A stretch of DNA of 64,000 nucleotides from Phellopilus nigrolimitatus (GCA_021029095.1 JAJOHG010000002.1:1860001-1924000), one strand, 5' to 3'. Shown: positions 1-13,044, numbered from the stretch's first letter. Translations and numbers: made by a program. The notes: generated from the letters alone by a model not told the origin.

Positions 1-24
1 GAATGTATGGAAATCGTGTCGTAC

Positions 25-1407
25 CTTCAGGTCGCGCTTGAGCACGTTCACAAGCGCGCACCTGCGCTTGACATCCTCCTCGTCCTCTTCCTCCGAGCCG
101 CTGGTCGACGCACCAGCGACGCCCACGTCGAGTGTCTCTGCATGTTCTGCCCACTTAAACACCTCCACGAATGTGCGACACAGACGCACGTACTCGCCGA
201 GCGCCATGCGTGTTCCGAGCGGGGCGTATATGCGCTGTTGCGAGGCGCGCGTTGCGCACGATATCCCACGACGGCGCGTCGAACGTGCCCGCGCTTATTT
301 GACGCTGCATGCGCGCCGTCAACGCGCGGATGTGTGTGAAGTCGACGGGCGCGACGAGCTCTGGATTAGACTGGAAGAAGCTGGAGTAGTTTGTAGTGCA
401 GGACTTTGGAGAAGACACACCTCCGGAGTGAACGGAATTGGAGGGTGAAAAGTGATGAGCACGTCAGAGCGGAAGTGCTGACGATGCCTGTCGACACTCA
501 GTCTCTACGAACACATTTTTAAGAAAGAAAGACGCACATGTATGTTATTGAACACGTCAGGAGATGTATTTTGAAGGTTGGATCGCCCTTCTTTCGCGTG
601 AGGACGTCTGATATTAGCCGCGCGACTACAACGGCGCAGAGTTGGCATAAACATAATCAATAAACAGACTATATATCCTGACCTCCAGTCTTCAGAGGGG
701 AGAGCTTAGGATGGAAACGGCTCATGCCCTCGGGGAACAGGCAAACAGCATCTCCTTGCTCGAGCACCTGTCGAAAGGCTTCAGAATATGTATGTGGCGA
801 TGGGTCCTTGACCTCGAGGTACGCACCTGCTTCAGTTTCTCCAGCACCTCGCTGTTGTCTACCTGGACGTCTGGCGTGTCCTTCCTCCGTTTGAGTGGGA
901 CTGTGCCCGCGGCTTCAATGAGCCAGCTTGTGAACGTCTTTCTCCCGAACTGGCTCGCTTTAGCCGTTAAACGGAGGAAGTTCCGTCTCTGAGGAGACCT
1001 GTCAACTTTTTTCCTCTCAGATACGTCCGAGATATTGTGGCGTACCTGGGAGGGCACGGAGCCGGCGAGAAGACTAGCATTTTGAATAAACCCACAATAC
1101 GTGTCATGCAGAGCAGCGAACTCTTACACGGCATCGGTCAGAGAATTGCTGTGATTTGCACAGATGATACTACCAACAGCTGTGAGGTCGTATAGAATGC
1201 AAAATATGGCAGTCCTTGCTCACCAGGCTTCACCGTTCTCAGGAATAAGATGCGCATTCTCGACGACGATGGAGCCGTAGAAAATCTTCAAGACGAATTT
1301 AAATAATAACCTACTCAAAGATTTAGCACATTCTTTCGAAGGACATTTCTCCCGACATACCGCACGAGAAAATAGGGCCAGGGGGTTGGTGTGTAGCCGA
1401 TAGCCAT
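25..1407 (-). CDS. SCT1: Glycerol-3-phosphate acyltransferase (Sct1/Gpt2 type), 3' end outside window
   Basis: Acylates glycerol-3-phosphate (or DHAP) at the ER, the first step of glycerolipid synthesis. Nine exons can be spliced: 1407-1361, 1310-1234, 1179-1128, 1073-1046, 988-827, 767-683, 625-538, 487-421 and 370-25, with a donor at 24 leading off the window. In order they give a hydrophobic N-terminus, FYGSIVVENAHLIPENG, the acyltransferase motif ANHSNSLTDA, a FLRLTAK..FGRKTFTSWLIE block, KRRKD, the FPEGMSRFHP motif, SDVLTR, and a C-terminal IYAPLGTRMALGEYVR block. These are hallmarks of fungal Sct1/Gpt2. ATG 1405-1407 was chosen because its exon splices in frame to the conserved part. 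One extra base near 240-246 breaks the frame inside the last exon. Head-to-head with RRP12. Family assignment is firm; exon edges are by eye. Confidence 0.82.
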
Positions 1408-1554
1408 GGTAGTCGATGACGAGCATCATGGCCCGCAGCTACGCCACGGGAGGAGGCCGTCGTCTACCGAAACCACGTGATCTGCTGTAAATTTTAGTAC
1501 TCTACATCGACGAGTCGACCACGACAACAGCGACGACGATTTTTTCAAAGGAAA
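1408..1554. promoter_or_regulatory. Bidirectional promoter region, GPAT / RRP12
   Basis: Only 147 bp separate the two divergent start codons, so this stretch must hold at least part of both promoters and 5' leaders. No clear TATA box is visible. A CACGTG-containing hexamer (E-box-like) lies near 1471. Confidence 0.4.
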
Positions 1555-4500
1555 ATGTCGACTGGAGATCTGGAGGCTGCTCTTTCGAAGATCAGACCGC
1601 ATACAACTTCGTCTCTGCCCCACCAAAAGGCTCCTGCCAACCTCCTCACCGCCCTCGAGGCGACATTCAAGGAGCAGAATGCCGAGCGCACGCCCGCCGC
1701 GTACTTTGCGGGTCTCCTGACTGCTCTGGAGAGCACAGTGCAGAAGGAAAGAGAGGGGAATTTTGCTCTGAGAGATGGCGATCTACTGCCTGCCGAACTC
1801 TACCTGCTCGCTCTCGTCGGACCCTTCGTCCCCCCGCCTGTCATTCGCGCAAATTTGAACACGTTACTGTCCCTGACGACGCCTCTTTGGACTCCACTGA
1901 ACTCATATCCTCCTCCTTTGCGCTCGCAGCTCTCGCTTTACAATGCTGTCCTACGTGCACTCGATCGATCCCAGCTCGAAGCACAGCCGATCCGCCAGTC
2001 TTTCGTTACCATTCTGCAGCTATGCGTTGACTCGAGGCCAAAAGTCAGGAGACGGGCTGCTGATCTCGTGCGTGACGTGCTGTCCTCTCCCCCGAGTCCG
2101 CTCATGCGCCACCCGTACTCGGAGAGGGCGGGCGAGTGGAGCGTAAGTGCGCTATCTGAGGTCAACTCGCTCGGGTCGAGCAAGCAAAAAGGAAAGAAAA
2201 ACGCCGACGACATCGTGAGTGCGGCTATTCACCTCCTGGCCTTCCTGCGTCCTGTGCTGCCCTATCTCCCGTCGACAGTAAGTCAAATATGCATATATCA
2301 ATAATTCGATGTGGATGAATTCTAGTGCAGGTTCTTCCTACGATCACCACTTCTCTACTCACTCTGCCTCGACTGGGTAACCCGTATCTCTCTCAATCCG
2401 CCTACGGCGTTCTCTCTGACCTCCTCTCCGTCCCCGATGACCCTGATGTGCCCCGGAATATCGACGCCTCGACCGCCGATCTCCTCCAAGCGATATTGAA
2501 TGCACCGCCGCTCAAAACAGACGTCACCCTCCTCCCTTCGTGGGTAGAGGTAGTTGGAAAAACGATGCTCGTGTATGCATCCACTGATCCGGATGCTTGC
2601 GCTGTCGAGCTCGGGCGCGTCTGGAAGACCGTATTCCCATATCTCGAGTCTCCCGACGCGGCGACGCGGCGTGAGACGGCCGCTGCGCTTGCGCGTTTGG
2701 CCGAGTGCATCTCTCCCGCACTCGTCGACTCGGCACTCTCGAACCCCATAAGCGACAAGAACGCGCTCGTACAGATCGTCGCGCAACTAACAAAAGCGCT
2801 CGACACGCTCTCGTACGCGCGGGCTACGTCCGAGCTGCTCGTGGTCGTGTCCGCACTCATCACAGCGCTGCGATACCGCCGGAATGGACGGGAATCACCG
2901 ACGGCGGCGGAGGAACTGCTTTTGCCTCTGCTCCAAAAAATAGGTGACATGAGAGTCAAAAAAGAATTCGAGTACAAGGAGGCGGCAGACGGTGTTCTCC
3001 GCACGGCCATGGCTATCATTGGCCCTGAGGTGCTCCTCGACGCACTGCCGCTGAATCTCGAGCCCGTGGATCGGTGCGGCACTATCAATGTCTTTGTCAA
3101 CGTGAAGCTAATGGTTTGATAAATATGACAGCGCCGCCGGCCATGAACCCCGCGCGTTTCTGCTCCCACTTCTCGTCCAGACACACCCATCCCCGCTGCG
3201 CCACTTCATTCAGTACTTCGTCCCCCTCACCGAACGGATGTTCGATCTGCAGCAGAAGGCAGATGCGGAAGGGCGCGCGGCGGAGGCAAAGGTGTGGAGC
3301 GTGCTCGTTTCGCAGATCTGGAACGGTCTGCCCGCGTACTGCTTCCGGACGCCAGACCTGCGGGAGGTACGCGATCAGATACTTCAATAACTTTGTCATG
3401 TGAATCTTGCTAATGATTTGCGATAGTCGCTGTCGCCGCAGTTTGCGCAGATGCTGTCGCAGCTGCTTTACAGCCAACCCGAGCTGCGCCCACCCGTCCT
3501 TCGAGCGCTCAAGGTTGTCGTCGATAGCAACGCAAAGGGGGAGAGTACCACTAACACAGACACCGAACCCGACGCTCTTTCCGAGAACGAGATCGCGCAA
3601 AACCGTGTGTTCCTGCGTGCGCAGTCAGAGAGCTGGTTTGCCGTGCTGTTCAACCTATTCGGAAGCGTGGGGCGCGACGGACAGGGCATAGTTGGCGAAG
3701 TTATCAGCACTTGGGCGTCGATCGCCAACGAGAAGGTACGCCGTGTCGTTGCTCAAAATGTATCTTGGCTTCTCAGCTATGCTGACTCGCTCATGCATAC
3801 TTAGGAAATGACTAAGACGTGCCGGAAGGTCGTCGATATGTTCAAGGCGAACCTCAGCAAGATGTCTGCTCCATCGAGCTCAAATGCACATGCACACCCG
3901 ACCGAGGAGCAGCGTGGTGTTGTCGCGGCGATGCAGGACATTCTTGTACTTCTTGTGCCTTACCTCTCACAAAGCGGACGCGTGCACGGTCTTCGACCTC
4001 TGCCTCACGCCTGAGGTTCTGAAGAACAGGGACAATGGCGTGCAAAAGCGTGCGTACAAGCTGCTCGGCAAGCTTGTGCAGGCGGACAAGGTAGCCGTCG
4101 ATGCTGAGGACCTCTTCACGAAGATGGACGAGGCAGCGGATGATACGCTCGCTGCAGCGAAGAAAGTGAGTGATTCTATAATTTATCAAAGGCGGCATGA
4201 ATTCTGAACCACGTGCACGCGTTTTCAGGACCGCTTGACTTTCCTCAAGGCCCTCCTCCCGTATCTTCCATCTAATGCTCTGCATGTCATCCCGTCCCTC
4301 ATCCCAGAAGCTGTTCTTGGTACGAAGGAGCCATCTGAGAAGGCACGGACAGCTGCGTACGAGTTGATCGTCGCCATGGGCTACAAGATGAAAGAAGGCG
4401 GGGTTGTGAAGCGCCATAAGTTGAACGGCATGGACGAGGATGACATAACCGAAGGTATATATTTCATCCTCTAGGATACGATCGCTTTTACCAACTGGGC

Positions 4501-5867
4501 ACTTGCTTTTCAGCTTCCGCAAATTTGCAGGAGTATTTTACAATGATGGCGGGTGGACTGGCCGGTGCGACTTCACATATGATCAGCGCTACAGTCACTG
4601 CTATATCACGTTTGGTATTCGAGTTCAAAGGTGACCATTTTCTTTCTTACTTCCCAAAACATCAATTGACAGGCAAGTGAAGACGACGTCTCGTCTGAGG
4701 TGCACACGGAAATTTTCCTGACGTTCCTCGAGTACCTCAAGTCCGCGAACCGCGAAATCGTGAAGTCGACATTTGGCTTCGTGAAGCTTTTCATACATAC
4801 CTTGCCCGCCGATCTGCTCCGTCCACACCTCAAAGACCTCGTCCCCGTACTCCTTGGCTGGGTCCACGACCACAAGAACCACTTTAAAACGAAGGTACAG
4901 CACATCTTCGAGCGACTGATCCGGCGCTGTGGCTTTGACGCCGTGTATGCGTGCGCGGGCGCAGACGAGGATGGAGGAAAGGTTCTTCTGAACATTAAGA
5001 AGCGCAAGGATCGCGCGAAGCGTAAGAAAGCGCAACGCGAAGACGATGACGAGAGCGCGGATGAGAAAACGCCTGCAGGGCACGCGGCCACAGGGGATGC
5101 GTTCGAGGACGTGTTGTATGGTAGCGAAAGTGAGAGCGACGAAAGCGACGACGGGCGCCCTGCCGCCCCTCAGCTCACGGCGAAGAAGGGAAAGAAGGGC
5201 AAGGACATGGGTACACGATTGCGCGTTGACGATGACGAACCCATGGACCTTCTTCAGGGCGCCAACACACGCATCACTAGTGAGTCTTTCTTAGGGATTT
5301 CGATCGTACAGATATTTATGCTGCTCTTTCAAGGCGCGCGCAAATCAGTCCGCAAGCCCGGTGCCGACGCATCAAAGTTTAAGACAGATGAGGGCACGGG
5401 AAAGATGCTCATTGACACTGGGGACAGCGAGATTGAAGTGGACGAAGACGCGCGCCTAGGTGGGGCGGCGTACCGGGAAACACTCACGTCTGTCGACGGC
5501 TTTACGCGTGACCAGCGCGGGCATGTCAAGTTCAACAAGGACACGAAAAAGCGGCGGCGGGACGCGGAGGACGCCGGCGAGAACGAGGACGTCGATATGG
5601 TGGATGCGGGTGCGGGTACGGGGACCGACAAGAACAGAAAGCTCAAGCGAAAGAGCTCGGTCAAGATTGGGCAGGAATTCAAGGCGAAGGTCTGTTAACA
5701 TTATTTCTATCATTGCTCTTTATTGATTATCTTTTCTTGCTTAGAGAGCCGGCGGAGACGTGAAGAAAGGCGGCGTGGACCCGTACGCTTATTTACCTCT
5801 TTCCCAGGCGGCCAAAGGCGGAAGAGGGAAAGGCGGCCAAAAATTATCTGTCACTGGCAGACGCTAA
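1555..5867 (+). CDS. RRP12: RRP12-like ribosome biogenesis protein (NUC173/HEAT repeat)
   Basis: Nucleolar HEAT-repeat protein needed for 40S/60S subunit maturation and export. Exons by eye: 1555-2277, 2331-3073, 3132-3366, 3427-3735, 3805-4165, 4229-4454, 4514-4630, 4673-5279, 5334-5689 and 5745-5867. Diagnostic blocks are EPRAFLLPLL, HFIQYFVPLTERMFDL, LTPEVLKNRDNGVQKRAYK, HTEIFLTFLEYL.SANREIVKS and LVPVLLGWVHDHKNHFK, then an acidic/lysine-rich tail ending in DPYAYLPLSQAAKGG...TGRR. The last intron-separated exon supplies that conserved C-terminus. Two one-base corrections are needed, each consistent with an extra A in a short A run: 3971-3973 (between LVPYLSQ and ADACTVF) and 4627-4629 (at the FEFK/ASEDD junction). 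The 54-bp intron at 5280-5333 is in frame and stop-free, so it could be retained. Confidence 0.9.
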
Positions 5868-6677
5868 ATGTATTCAGTCTTACACCCATGTTGTCTTCAC
5901 TATCATGCTACTTCTTTTTCTTTACAAAGATCTCTCCCATCATGCTCACGTTTACGAAAAGAGAAGCCGTAACTCGCTGTCAACATACAAAGGTCCAAAA
6001 GCTGCGAGTCCGACAAAGCTTTACGCTCGACAAGACGTTATTACGACAGTCGTAGGAATTTAGAAAAGCAAACGCATCAAGCCACATCAATGTGTTGGTT
6101 GTCGGTTATGTTATCAAATCGTCTAGCCGGAAAGCAATCCGAATCGCATATTGCGTAACTGCAATTATCATTGTCGCTCATGCCACCGAAATTTGATGAG
6201 TTCGTAGATGCAGATAATATGAAGTATGCTCCGGATATAAATAGTTATGCCGCCATACGAACGCGACTCGCGTTCGGATGTGGCTTGCATCTGTAAGGGG
6301 TACCTGGGATTGAATATCTGAACCGGTCCGATGGTTGATGAAGCGGGTTCCAGCACACCCGAGGGACGCAGCGCCTATGTATCTCGACAATAACGAAAGC
6401 GACTTACTTCATAATCCTTACGCATCTTTGTGTTTACTATGAAAGATATCCCGAAATTCGCCTGTCCGTGTCTGCAGCTTTTTCTTTCATGTAAAGTGAA
6501 AGCTTCACAGATTGCGCAATTTTTTAAAATTTTGCATTTTTTGATCAAATCGCGTCGCACCAACATATTTCGAAACCGTATCAGTGTCAACTATATAGTA
6601 TCGCCCTTCATTCCCACATCTGAAAGCCGAAATATTATGAAATGCCCCTAAAACGGTATAGAAGCCCTAGAGCCCAT
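5868..6677. other. Intergenic, no gene recognised
   Basis: AT-rich relative to the neighbours, with only short ORFs lacking family features. It includes the RRP12 3' flank. Confidence 0.4.
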
Positions 6678-7531
6678 TTAAGAGACTTCATTCTGTCCGA
6701 GAAATTCGCCATACGGTAGATTTTCTAATACTCCTTCCAGCCATCCACCGAAAGTACATGTAACTTGATGATGCTTCTTCGTGACATTTGTTTTTGCGAG
6801 CAAATTCGAAGTCGATGATGCGACAGCCGTATAACTGGCTTGTGAAAGGTACCGAAGACCAGGCGGAGCTGATGGCGAGTTTAGAGCTTCAATTCGCATA
6901 GCGGATGTCGCAATGCTCAATCCCGAGGGATCTTCATATGTACCATAAACATCTGCCCTTTAAACTGATGATAGAACAGGTCAGAGATTGCATGGACGAC
7001 GTACTCGACTTCCTTAGGGATCTCCTGGGGAAAAGGTTTCCCACATTTCTCCCGCGCTAGTAACATGACGCATGCCTCGTTTTCAATACGCTCGAGCAAG
7101 GGGCACCGAATCTGAGTTAATGAATACACCAAGAAACTTCAAGGGGTTTTCTTCCTCAAGTTTTTTGTACTTGTGCGTCTCTAAGCTGTCATTTTTCCAG
7201 GGAAGAGATTTCCAGTTTTTTGGAAGCTCGGCAGTAAACTAACCGTAACACCGCGGGACAACGGAACCCTGCAAACAACAGAACCCTGCAAACACTCCAT
7301 TTTATCGTAGAACCATGACTCCCGTGATAAGGACTTGTTACGACGTCGAGCAGCGATCTTCAAAACAAGCGGAGGGACTGTGGGCGTCAACGTGTCTGTC
7401 TTACCTCGTATTGAAATTGATTTAGCGGTGTGCACTGAGCCACAGCGGCCTGAACCGATCCCAGTGCTGCGCTTGTATGTTGTACAGAGTTGTAGTTCCG
7501 CGGAAGGAGTGGGAGCGAAATTGAGGGGCAC
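6678..7531 (-). pseudogene. Protein-kinase-like relic
   Basis: Three minus-strand fragments line up in kinase order but in different frames. 7531-7181 has a glycine-rich GIGSGRCGSV segment and LVLKIA...SLSRESWFYDKMECLQG, resembling the nucleotide loop, lysine strand and C-helix of the kinase-like families common in Agaricomycetes. 7132-6917 has PLLERIENEACVMLLAREK. 6900-6678 has YGCRIIDFEFARK (DFG-like) and then, one frame over, FGGWLEGVLENLPYGEF. Stops and frame changes between the blocks, and no obvious catalytic-loop HxD, indicate a dead copy. I cannot name the subfamily. Confidence 0.5.
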
Positions 7532-8178
7532 CCTAGCCGGAATATCATCATATTATCGCTGATCATAATAGGCACGCAGTCTTTTGAACGTCAAGGCAGC
7601 TTAAAATCCATCTTCCTTCATAGCTGTGTTTTGATGCAGGATGGTGCTGGAATTTCTGCGGACCCTCAGAAACTGTTTCGGGGTAACGGACAAATCGGGT
7701 AGATGAGTAAGCGACTAGCATATAGGCGACTGTCTGTAACTTGCACGGCCCACCACCCAACAAGTCAAACGGACTCTCTGTGCGCGACTGCTGGCGACCT
7801 CGCCCCTCGTATTTCAACAGTTGGAAGTGAGTCCATCCTGCAGCAAAAAATGGCAGAATGTGCTAATGACGGATGAAAAGGAGAGTATGGCGTTATCAGG
7901 TGTGCCGAGTTCGAGCTCATCATGAAAGCCAATTGACGGACCATCGGTGCCCAAAATGGAAACAATAGTCCTTAACACGTGGTGGTGGCTGACTTGAGCG
8001 TTTCCTTTGACGCACTGAGATTTGGATGATAAATTTTACCCAAGCTCGCTAACCACAGGAGCATCCGGCCGGCATGAAATATGTTATTTGATTTGGTAAT
8101 TGTCGTCAATAAGCGACCTCCCCTCCCCCCCCCCCCTCCTCTCTCTCTCTTCCCCAGTCTCGCAATCGTGTCTACAAA
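7532..8178. other. Intergenic with polypyrimidine tract
   Basis: No supported gene. At about 8107-8155 there is a C-rich then CT-rich tract just beyond the stop codon of the minus-strand dehydrogenase. Confidence 0.4.
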
Positions 8179-9319
8179 TTACAGCCACTCTTTGGTTCCT
8201 TTATGAGAGATGAATGTACCGGTTTCTTCTATAGTAGCGTTGTCGACGAGGTTGAGCATCGCACGGACGGATTCCTCGGGCGTGATGGGGCCATTTAATC
8301 CTGGATACACTTTACGGAAGCTTTCTACCATCGCTAAGATCGTTGCGAGCTCTTCTTTAGAAGCTGTGAGAGTAGCAACGACAGAGTAATCGTTAAGAAA
8401 CCGTCAGATTGGGCAGTGAGCATCCAGTAAAAGATGTACATACGGTTAGCGGGAGCACTCGCGTCCGTAGCGACAAGGCCGGGACTGATCGATAGGAAAA
8501 CCAAACCATCCTTTTTGTACTCCATCGCATATTTCGCGACTGCCATGTTGAGCGCAGCTTTCGAGATGCAGTAGGGCGCGGTGAGTGAGAAGCCAGAAGC
8601 GAGCGTGAAGTCGAGATCACCGACGCCAGAGCTGAGCGTAAGGACTTTCTTGATTGTTCCGGCGCGCACGAGCGGAAGGAAGACGTTGGTCGTGTGGATC
8701 GTGCCGATGACATTTACGTCAAACTAGAAGCAGCAGGAGGCCGGGAGAATGGTGTAAAATAAGCCGAAGTAATTAGAAAATAAGTAGGGCCGTACCGATT
8801 TGCGTAAATCTTCTTCCAGTTGATCTTGTTTTCCTTCTGAACTGTGGTAGACGGCTCTTTAGAGACGGCTTTATGAACAGATAACAATGGAAACGTACTA
8901 TTCATCTAGATGTATATGCTTGCGTTCCGATTCATAAAAAGCAGCGTTGTTTATGAGCACATCGAGATTTCCTCCCGTGACTTTTGACACTTCTTGTGCA
9001 GCGACCTGAAAAAGAACGAAAGAGTAAGATTCAGCCGCTGAACCCTTTCCGTCGATTTTTGTACAGACCTTCAAGGCCTTAAGATCCGTGATGTCAGCCT
9101 CAAGGATGTGAATGTTAGAGCGCGCGAGAGCTTCAAGCTTTTGAACGGTATTTTTGTTGCGGACGAGCGCGAACACGGTATTATGCGGTGAACCGCTCAG
9201 CTGATTGACAAACTCGAACTGAGACATTGAGTGTTGTAAGTCGCGAATTTCAGCAAAGAATGGTAGATTTTACTTACCCCGATACCTCGAGCAGCGCCAC
9301 TTATTACATACGAAGGCAT
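8179..9319 (-). CDS. Short-chain dehydrogenase/reductase (SDR, sniffer-like)
   Basis: NAD(P)-dependent oxidoreductase of unknown substrate, 269 aa. Six exons keep phase throughout: 9319-9278, 9218-9069, 9005-8899, 8841-8796, 8723-8444 and 8363-8179. The Rossmann glycine motif GAARGIG is at residues 8-14, split from the rest by the first intron. DITD (cofactor-side), NNAA (about residue 93), LSSGVGD (catalytic Ser) and YCISKAA (YxxxK) follow, so the Asn-Ser-Tyr-Lys set is present. There is no signal peptide or membrane segment, so probably cytosolic. Similar to the C-factor/sniffer group of small classical SDRs. Divergent from DBP10. Confidence 0.85.
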
Positions 9320-9805
9320 CTTTGAATAGAGGATAGGTTGACTTTGGTTCTTAAAATGACAGGTTTCGCACGAAAGAGAAATCTTTTATACACTTGCTAA
9401 GGATAGTACTGACTGATGCTCCTTGTCGGAGTCCTTACTCATGCCGAGAAATATATATCAGAAGCACGTCAAGCAACGGTACTAGCGCAGAACCTTCTAC
9501 TATTCATTCCGAGGCTACTGCTGACTGTGATCCATCAATCATTTGTGGCGCTGGCACAGTGGGACCTGAGATCACATTATGTAATTCTCAGCTTCCCCTG
9601 CCATCTAAGGAATTGCAGACACATACCCAGTTTGCCTTGTATATGAAGCCCAAATGCCTAGTGAGATTATGTTGGGAGATCTTTGAGACACATCTCTTTT
9701 GCAGACGTCGATCAATGCTGTTGCACAATAGTAACAAATAAAAGAAAAGTCCCAATTTGGGAGGCGCAGAAATTTTGAGCGTGCTTCATCATTCTTACTG
9801 CAGTA
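9320..9805. promoter_or_regulatory. Divergent intergenic region, SDR / DBP10
   Basis: 486 bp between two opposite start codons; must contain both promoters. A possible TATA-like AAATCTTTTATA sits near 9380-9391 on the SDR side. No other element recognised. Confidence 0.35.
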
Positions 9806-12800
9806 ATGGCACCTATGAAACGAAAACACTTAGCTGAAGAATCTGATGCTGAGGACTTTACACAAGGCTCGAGTCACAATGCTATCTCTGACGACGAAGT
9901 AGACATCTTTACTGCTCTGGCTGGCAAGAAGAAAGTGAAGGAAGGAAATGCCGACAGCGACGATGCTGGCTCAAATGACTGATTATGATGAGCTAGAGAA
10001 TATGATCAAGGAGTCTGTCACAAAAAGGGACAAGAAAGAAGGGACTAAGCTTTTGAAGAATACGAAGGGGAAAACGAAGATGAGCAAGGGAGAGGTGGGA
10101 GGAGGCAGCTTCCAGAGCATGGGTGCGTTATTCTTCCATATACTGAGTTTAGTACCTTGTTTTATACACAATCTAGGTCTCCACCCTTCCCTCCTCAGAT
10201 CCTTGACGCTGCGCGGATACAAAGTGCCCACGCCTATCCAAAGACTGACCATTCCGACTCTGCTTGCCAGTCCACCGCGCGACCTCGTCGGCATGGCCCG
10301 CACAGGTTCAGGAAAGACGCTAGCTTATATGGTGCCTCTAGTCCAGCGTCTCGGTGGACGGCATGCATCGATGTTCGGTGCTACGTGCTCTTATTCTCCT
10401 CCCCGCGCGCGAGCTCGCATTACAGGTTCTCAGGGTAGGGAAGGAACTCGCGCGAGGATGGAGTGCAGTCGAGGGTGGGCATGCCGGCGACAATGAAGAC
10501 GATGAGGGTACAAGCATGTAGGGACAGGGCTTAAGGTGGGGTTTAGTTGTCGGTGGTGAAGGTTTGGATGAGCAGTTTGAGATGATCACAAGCAACCCGG
10601 ATGTGTAAGTGACATTCTTTGCAATTATCCCTTCGATTGAACCCTTTCCCCTCAAGAATTATTGCAACTCCTGGACGACTGCTTCATCTCATTGTAGAAA
10701 TGAACTTGGATCTGCGCTCTGTGCAGTATGTTGTTTTCGACGAAGCGGATCGTCTATTCGAAATGGGTTTCTCGACGGCGCTCAACGAGATTTTGCACCG
10801 ACTACCTTCTTCGAGGCAGACTTTGTTGTTCTCGGCTACCTTACCGAAATCTCTCGTCGAATTTGCCAAAGCTGGTCTACAGGATCCGAAGTTAGTCCGC
10901 CTCGATGCGGAAAGCAAGATTAGCAGTGATCTGCGCATGGCCTTTTTCTCCGTCAAGCAGGCTGAGAAGGATGCTTGTCTTCTAATTTTACTTAGAGATG
11001 TTATCCGCGCACCGCTTGGCATTCCCCTGAACTGGAGGATGTCAAGTCTTCGAAAGGCAAAGGCAAAGATAGCCAACATGCCGCCCCGCACCAGACGCTC
11101 GTCTTTACCGCAACCAAGCACCATGTCGAGTACGTCAGCAATCTGCTCTCTACTGCAGGCTATGCCGTTTCGCACATCTACGGTGCCCTCGACCAGGTTG
11201 CGCGCGGGGCACAAATGGAGAACTTTCGGCGCGGGCGCACGAATATCCTTGTTGTCACCGATGTCGCCGCGCGGGGTATCGACATTCCCGTGCTCGCGCA
11301 CGTCGTGAACTTCGACTTCCCCGCAGGCGCGCGCGTGTTCGTGCACCGCGTCGGACGCACGGCTCGTGCGGGCCGCACCGGATGGGCATGGTCATTCGTC
11401 ACCGCGACGGAGCTTCCGCACATGCTTGATTTCCAGCTGTTCCTTGGACGCCCGATGCGCAGCACCGCAGAGGGTAGCGCGGGAGAGCTCCCATATGTCG
11501 AGTCACTTGTGTTGGGCGCCTTCCCTCGGGCAAAACTCGACGAAGAGGGGGAGTACGTGCATGGGCTGCACGAAGAAAATCGCGCCCTGACTTTAATGCG
11601 AGACGTCATGCGGAGAGGACAACAAATGTACGAACGTAGCCAAGGCAAGGCGAGTCAAGCAAGCTACAAGCGCGCAAAGGAGATGATGCGTGCGGGCCGG
11701 TGGGGATTTGCGACCACAGTCGGCGAGATGACCATCCATCCAGTCTTCCGCCTGATGCAAGGCACGTCCGGAGACGAGCAGGCAGAGAAAGAGGAGGAGG
11801 CGCGTAACGCACTTTTAAAGGCTGTGAATGGCTTCTCCCCTGTGGAGACGGTGTTCGAGATTGGCAACAGGGGGAAATCAACGAGTGCTGCATTGATGAA
11901 GGACCGGCGAAAAGCTCTCCAAAAAGCTCGGGAGAGGGCTGTGCCTTCGGCCAGCATTATAGAGGAGGAGCGGCAGGAGGAAAACGTGGCAGTACCTTCT
12001 ATGGAGGTCGAAATGGCCGATGAGGATGATATAGAGGTACGGAATGTTTTCAGGAGTCGCGATGACTTTATGACTGACGGCATCTAACTAGGCTGTTTTT
12101 GCCTCGAGTTCAAAACATGGCAGATATCGCGACAGCGAGTTTTATATGTCCCATATCCAGAAGGGCGCGATGACGGAGAAGGGGTGTGTACCACTCACTT
12201 TCATTCCTTGCAGAAATAACATTAACGGCTTCGAATTCAGGTACTCTCTAAGGGACGGCGCGTCCTTCGCGGAACAAGCTAGTGGAGCGACCTTCGAGCT
12301 CGCCGGCGACGAAGGCGTCGCGAGTCGTCAACGGCGGAACGGGCAACTCAAGTGGGACAAAAAGAAAAAGAAGTTTATAAAAGGAGACGGCGAGGGCGCG
12401 GACAACATGAAGATTGTAAAGACGGAGGGCGGCACGCGCTTGCCAGCGACGTACCGCAGCGGACGCTATGACGAATGGAAGGCGAAGACTCACACGCATG
12501 TGCCGCGCGTCGGTGAGGCGGAGCCGGAGAACACCAAGCGCCGCATGGGCGGCACAGGTCCGGGAGGGAAGCGCTTTAAGCACCAGGCCGTCACCCCTGC
12601 GAAGCCCCTCGACAAGCGTAACAACGACTATGAGCGGAAGACGCGTCAACTCGAGAAGAAGCGAGAGGCCGGCGGGGCAGAGCCCCCAGCGAACGCCTCG
12701 CACCCGAAGAGGGGGATGATGGGGGCCAAAAGGGGTGGAAGCCGCTATGGTGGGAAGCCGATCGGGCGCGTCAAGTCGGAACTCAAGTCTGCGGACCAGA

Positions 12801-12874
12801 TTCGGAGGACTAGAGAGGTCGCGGAGCGCAAGCGGGAGAAAAATGCAAGACCATCTCGGGGCCGCAAGCGATGA
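9806..12874 (+). CDS. DBP10: DEAD-box ATP-dependent RNA helicase DBP10
   Basis: Nucleolar helicase for 60S subunit assembly. Exons by eye: 9806-10122, 10177-10604, 10657-12036, 12092-12183 and 12241-12874. Motifs in order: Q-motif region ([26 protein letters not shown]), I ARTGSGKT, Ia [24 protein letters not shown], then [12 protein letters not shown] and [13 protein letters not shown] (V/VI). The C-terminus carries the DBP10CT block ([10 protein letters not shown]...YSLRDG.SFAEQA) and a basic tail ending RGRKR. Three one-base breaks occur (about 9978, 10383 and the C run at 11026-11029) and one in-frame TAG at 10520-10522 in the acidic insert before [11 protein letters not shown]. Either the locus is decaying or the sequence has errors; an essential gene is expected to be intact. 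Convergent with DUO1. Confidence 0.85.
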
Positions 12875-13044
12875 GGGTCTTCGACATCTATGGACTTCGT
12901 TTGTATTTTTTCCACGTATATCTTGCATGCTGTTGTTTTCATTACGATCGTACCAACATAAAATACACACGGATGCTACAGAAGATCAAAGTTAAAAGGT
13001 GCTATGCATACAACGGAAATATGAAACAGTATACATAAGCGTTT

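Noticed and set aside
722..1429. Initial reading of the 0.7-1.4 kb minus ORFs as a decayed acyltransferase relic
   Set aside because: Once short introns are spliced, motif blocks join in phase and continue through 25-625, so it is a multi-exon gene with at most one frame break.
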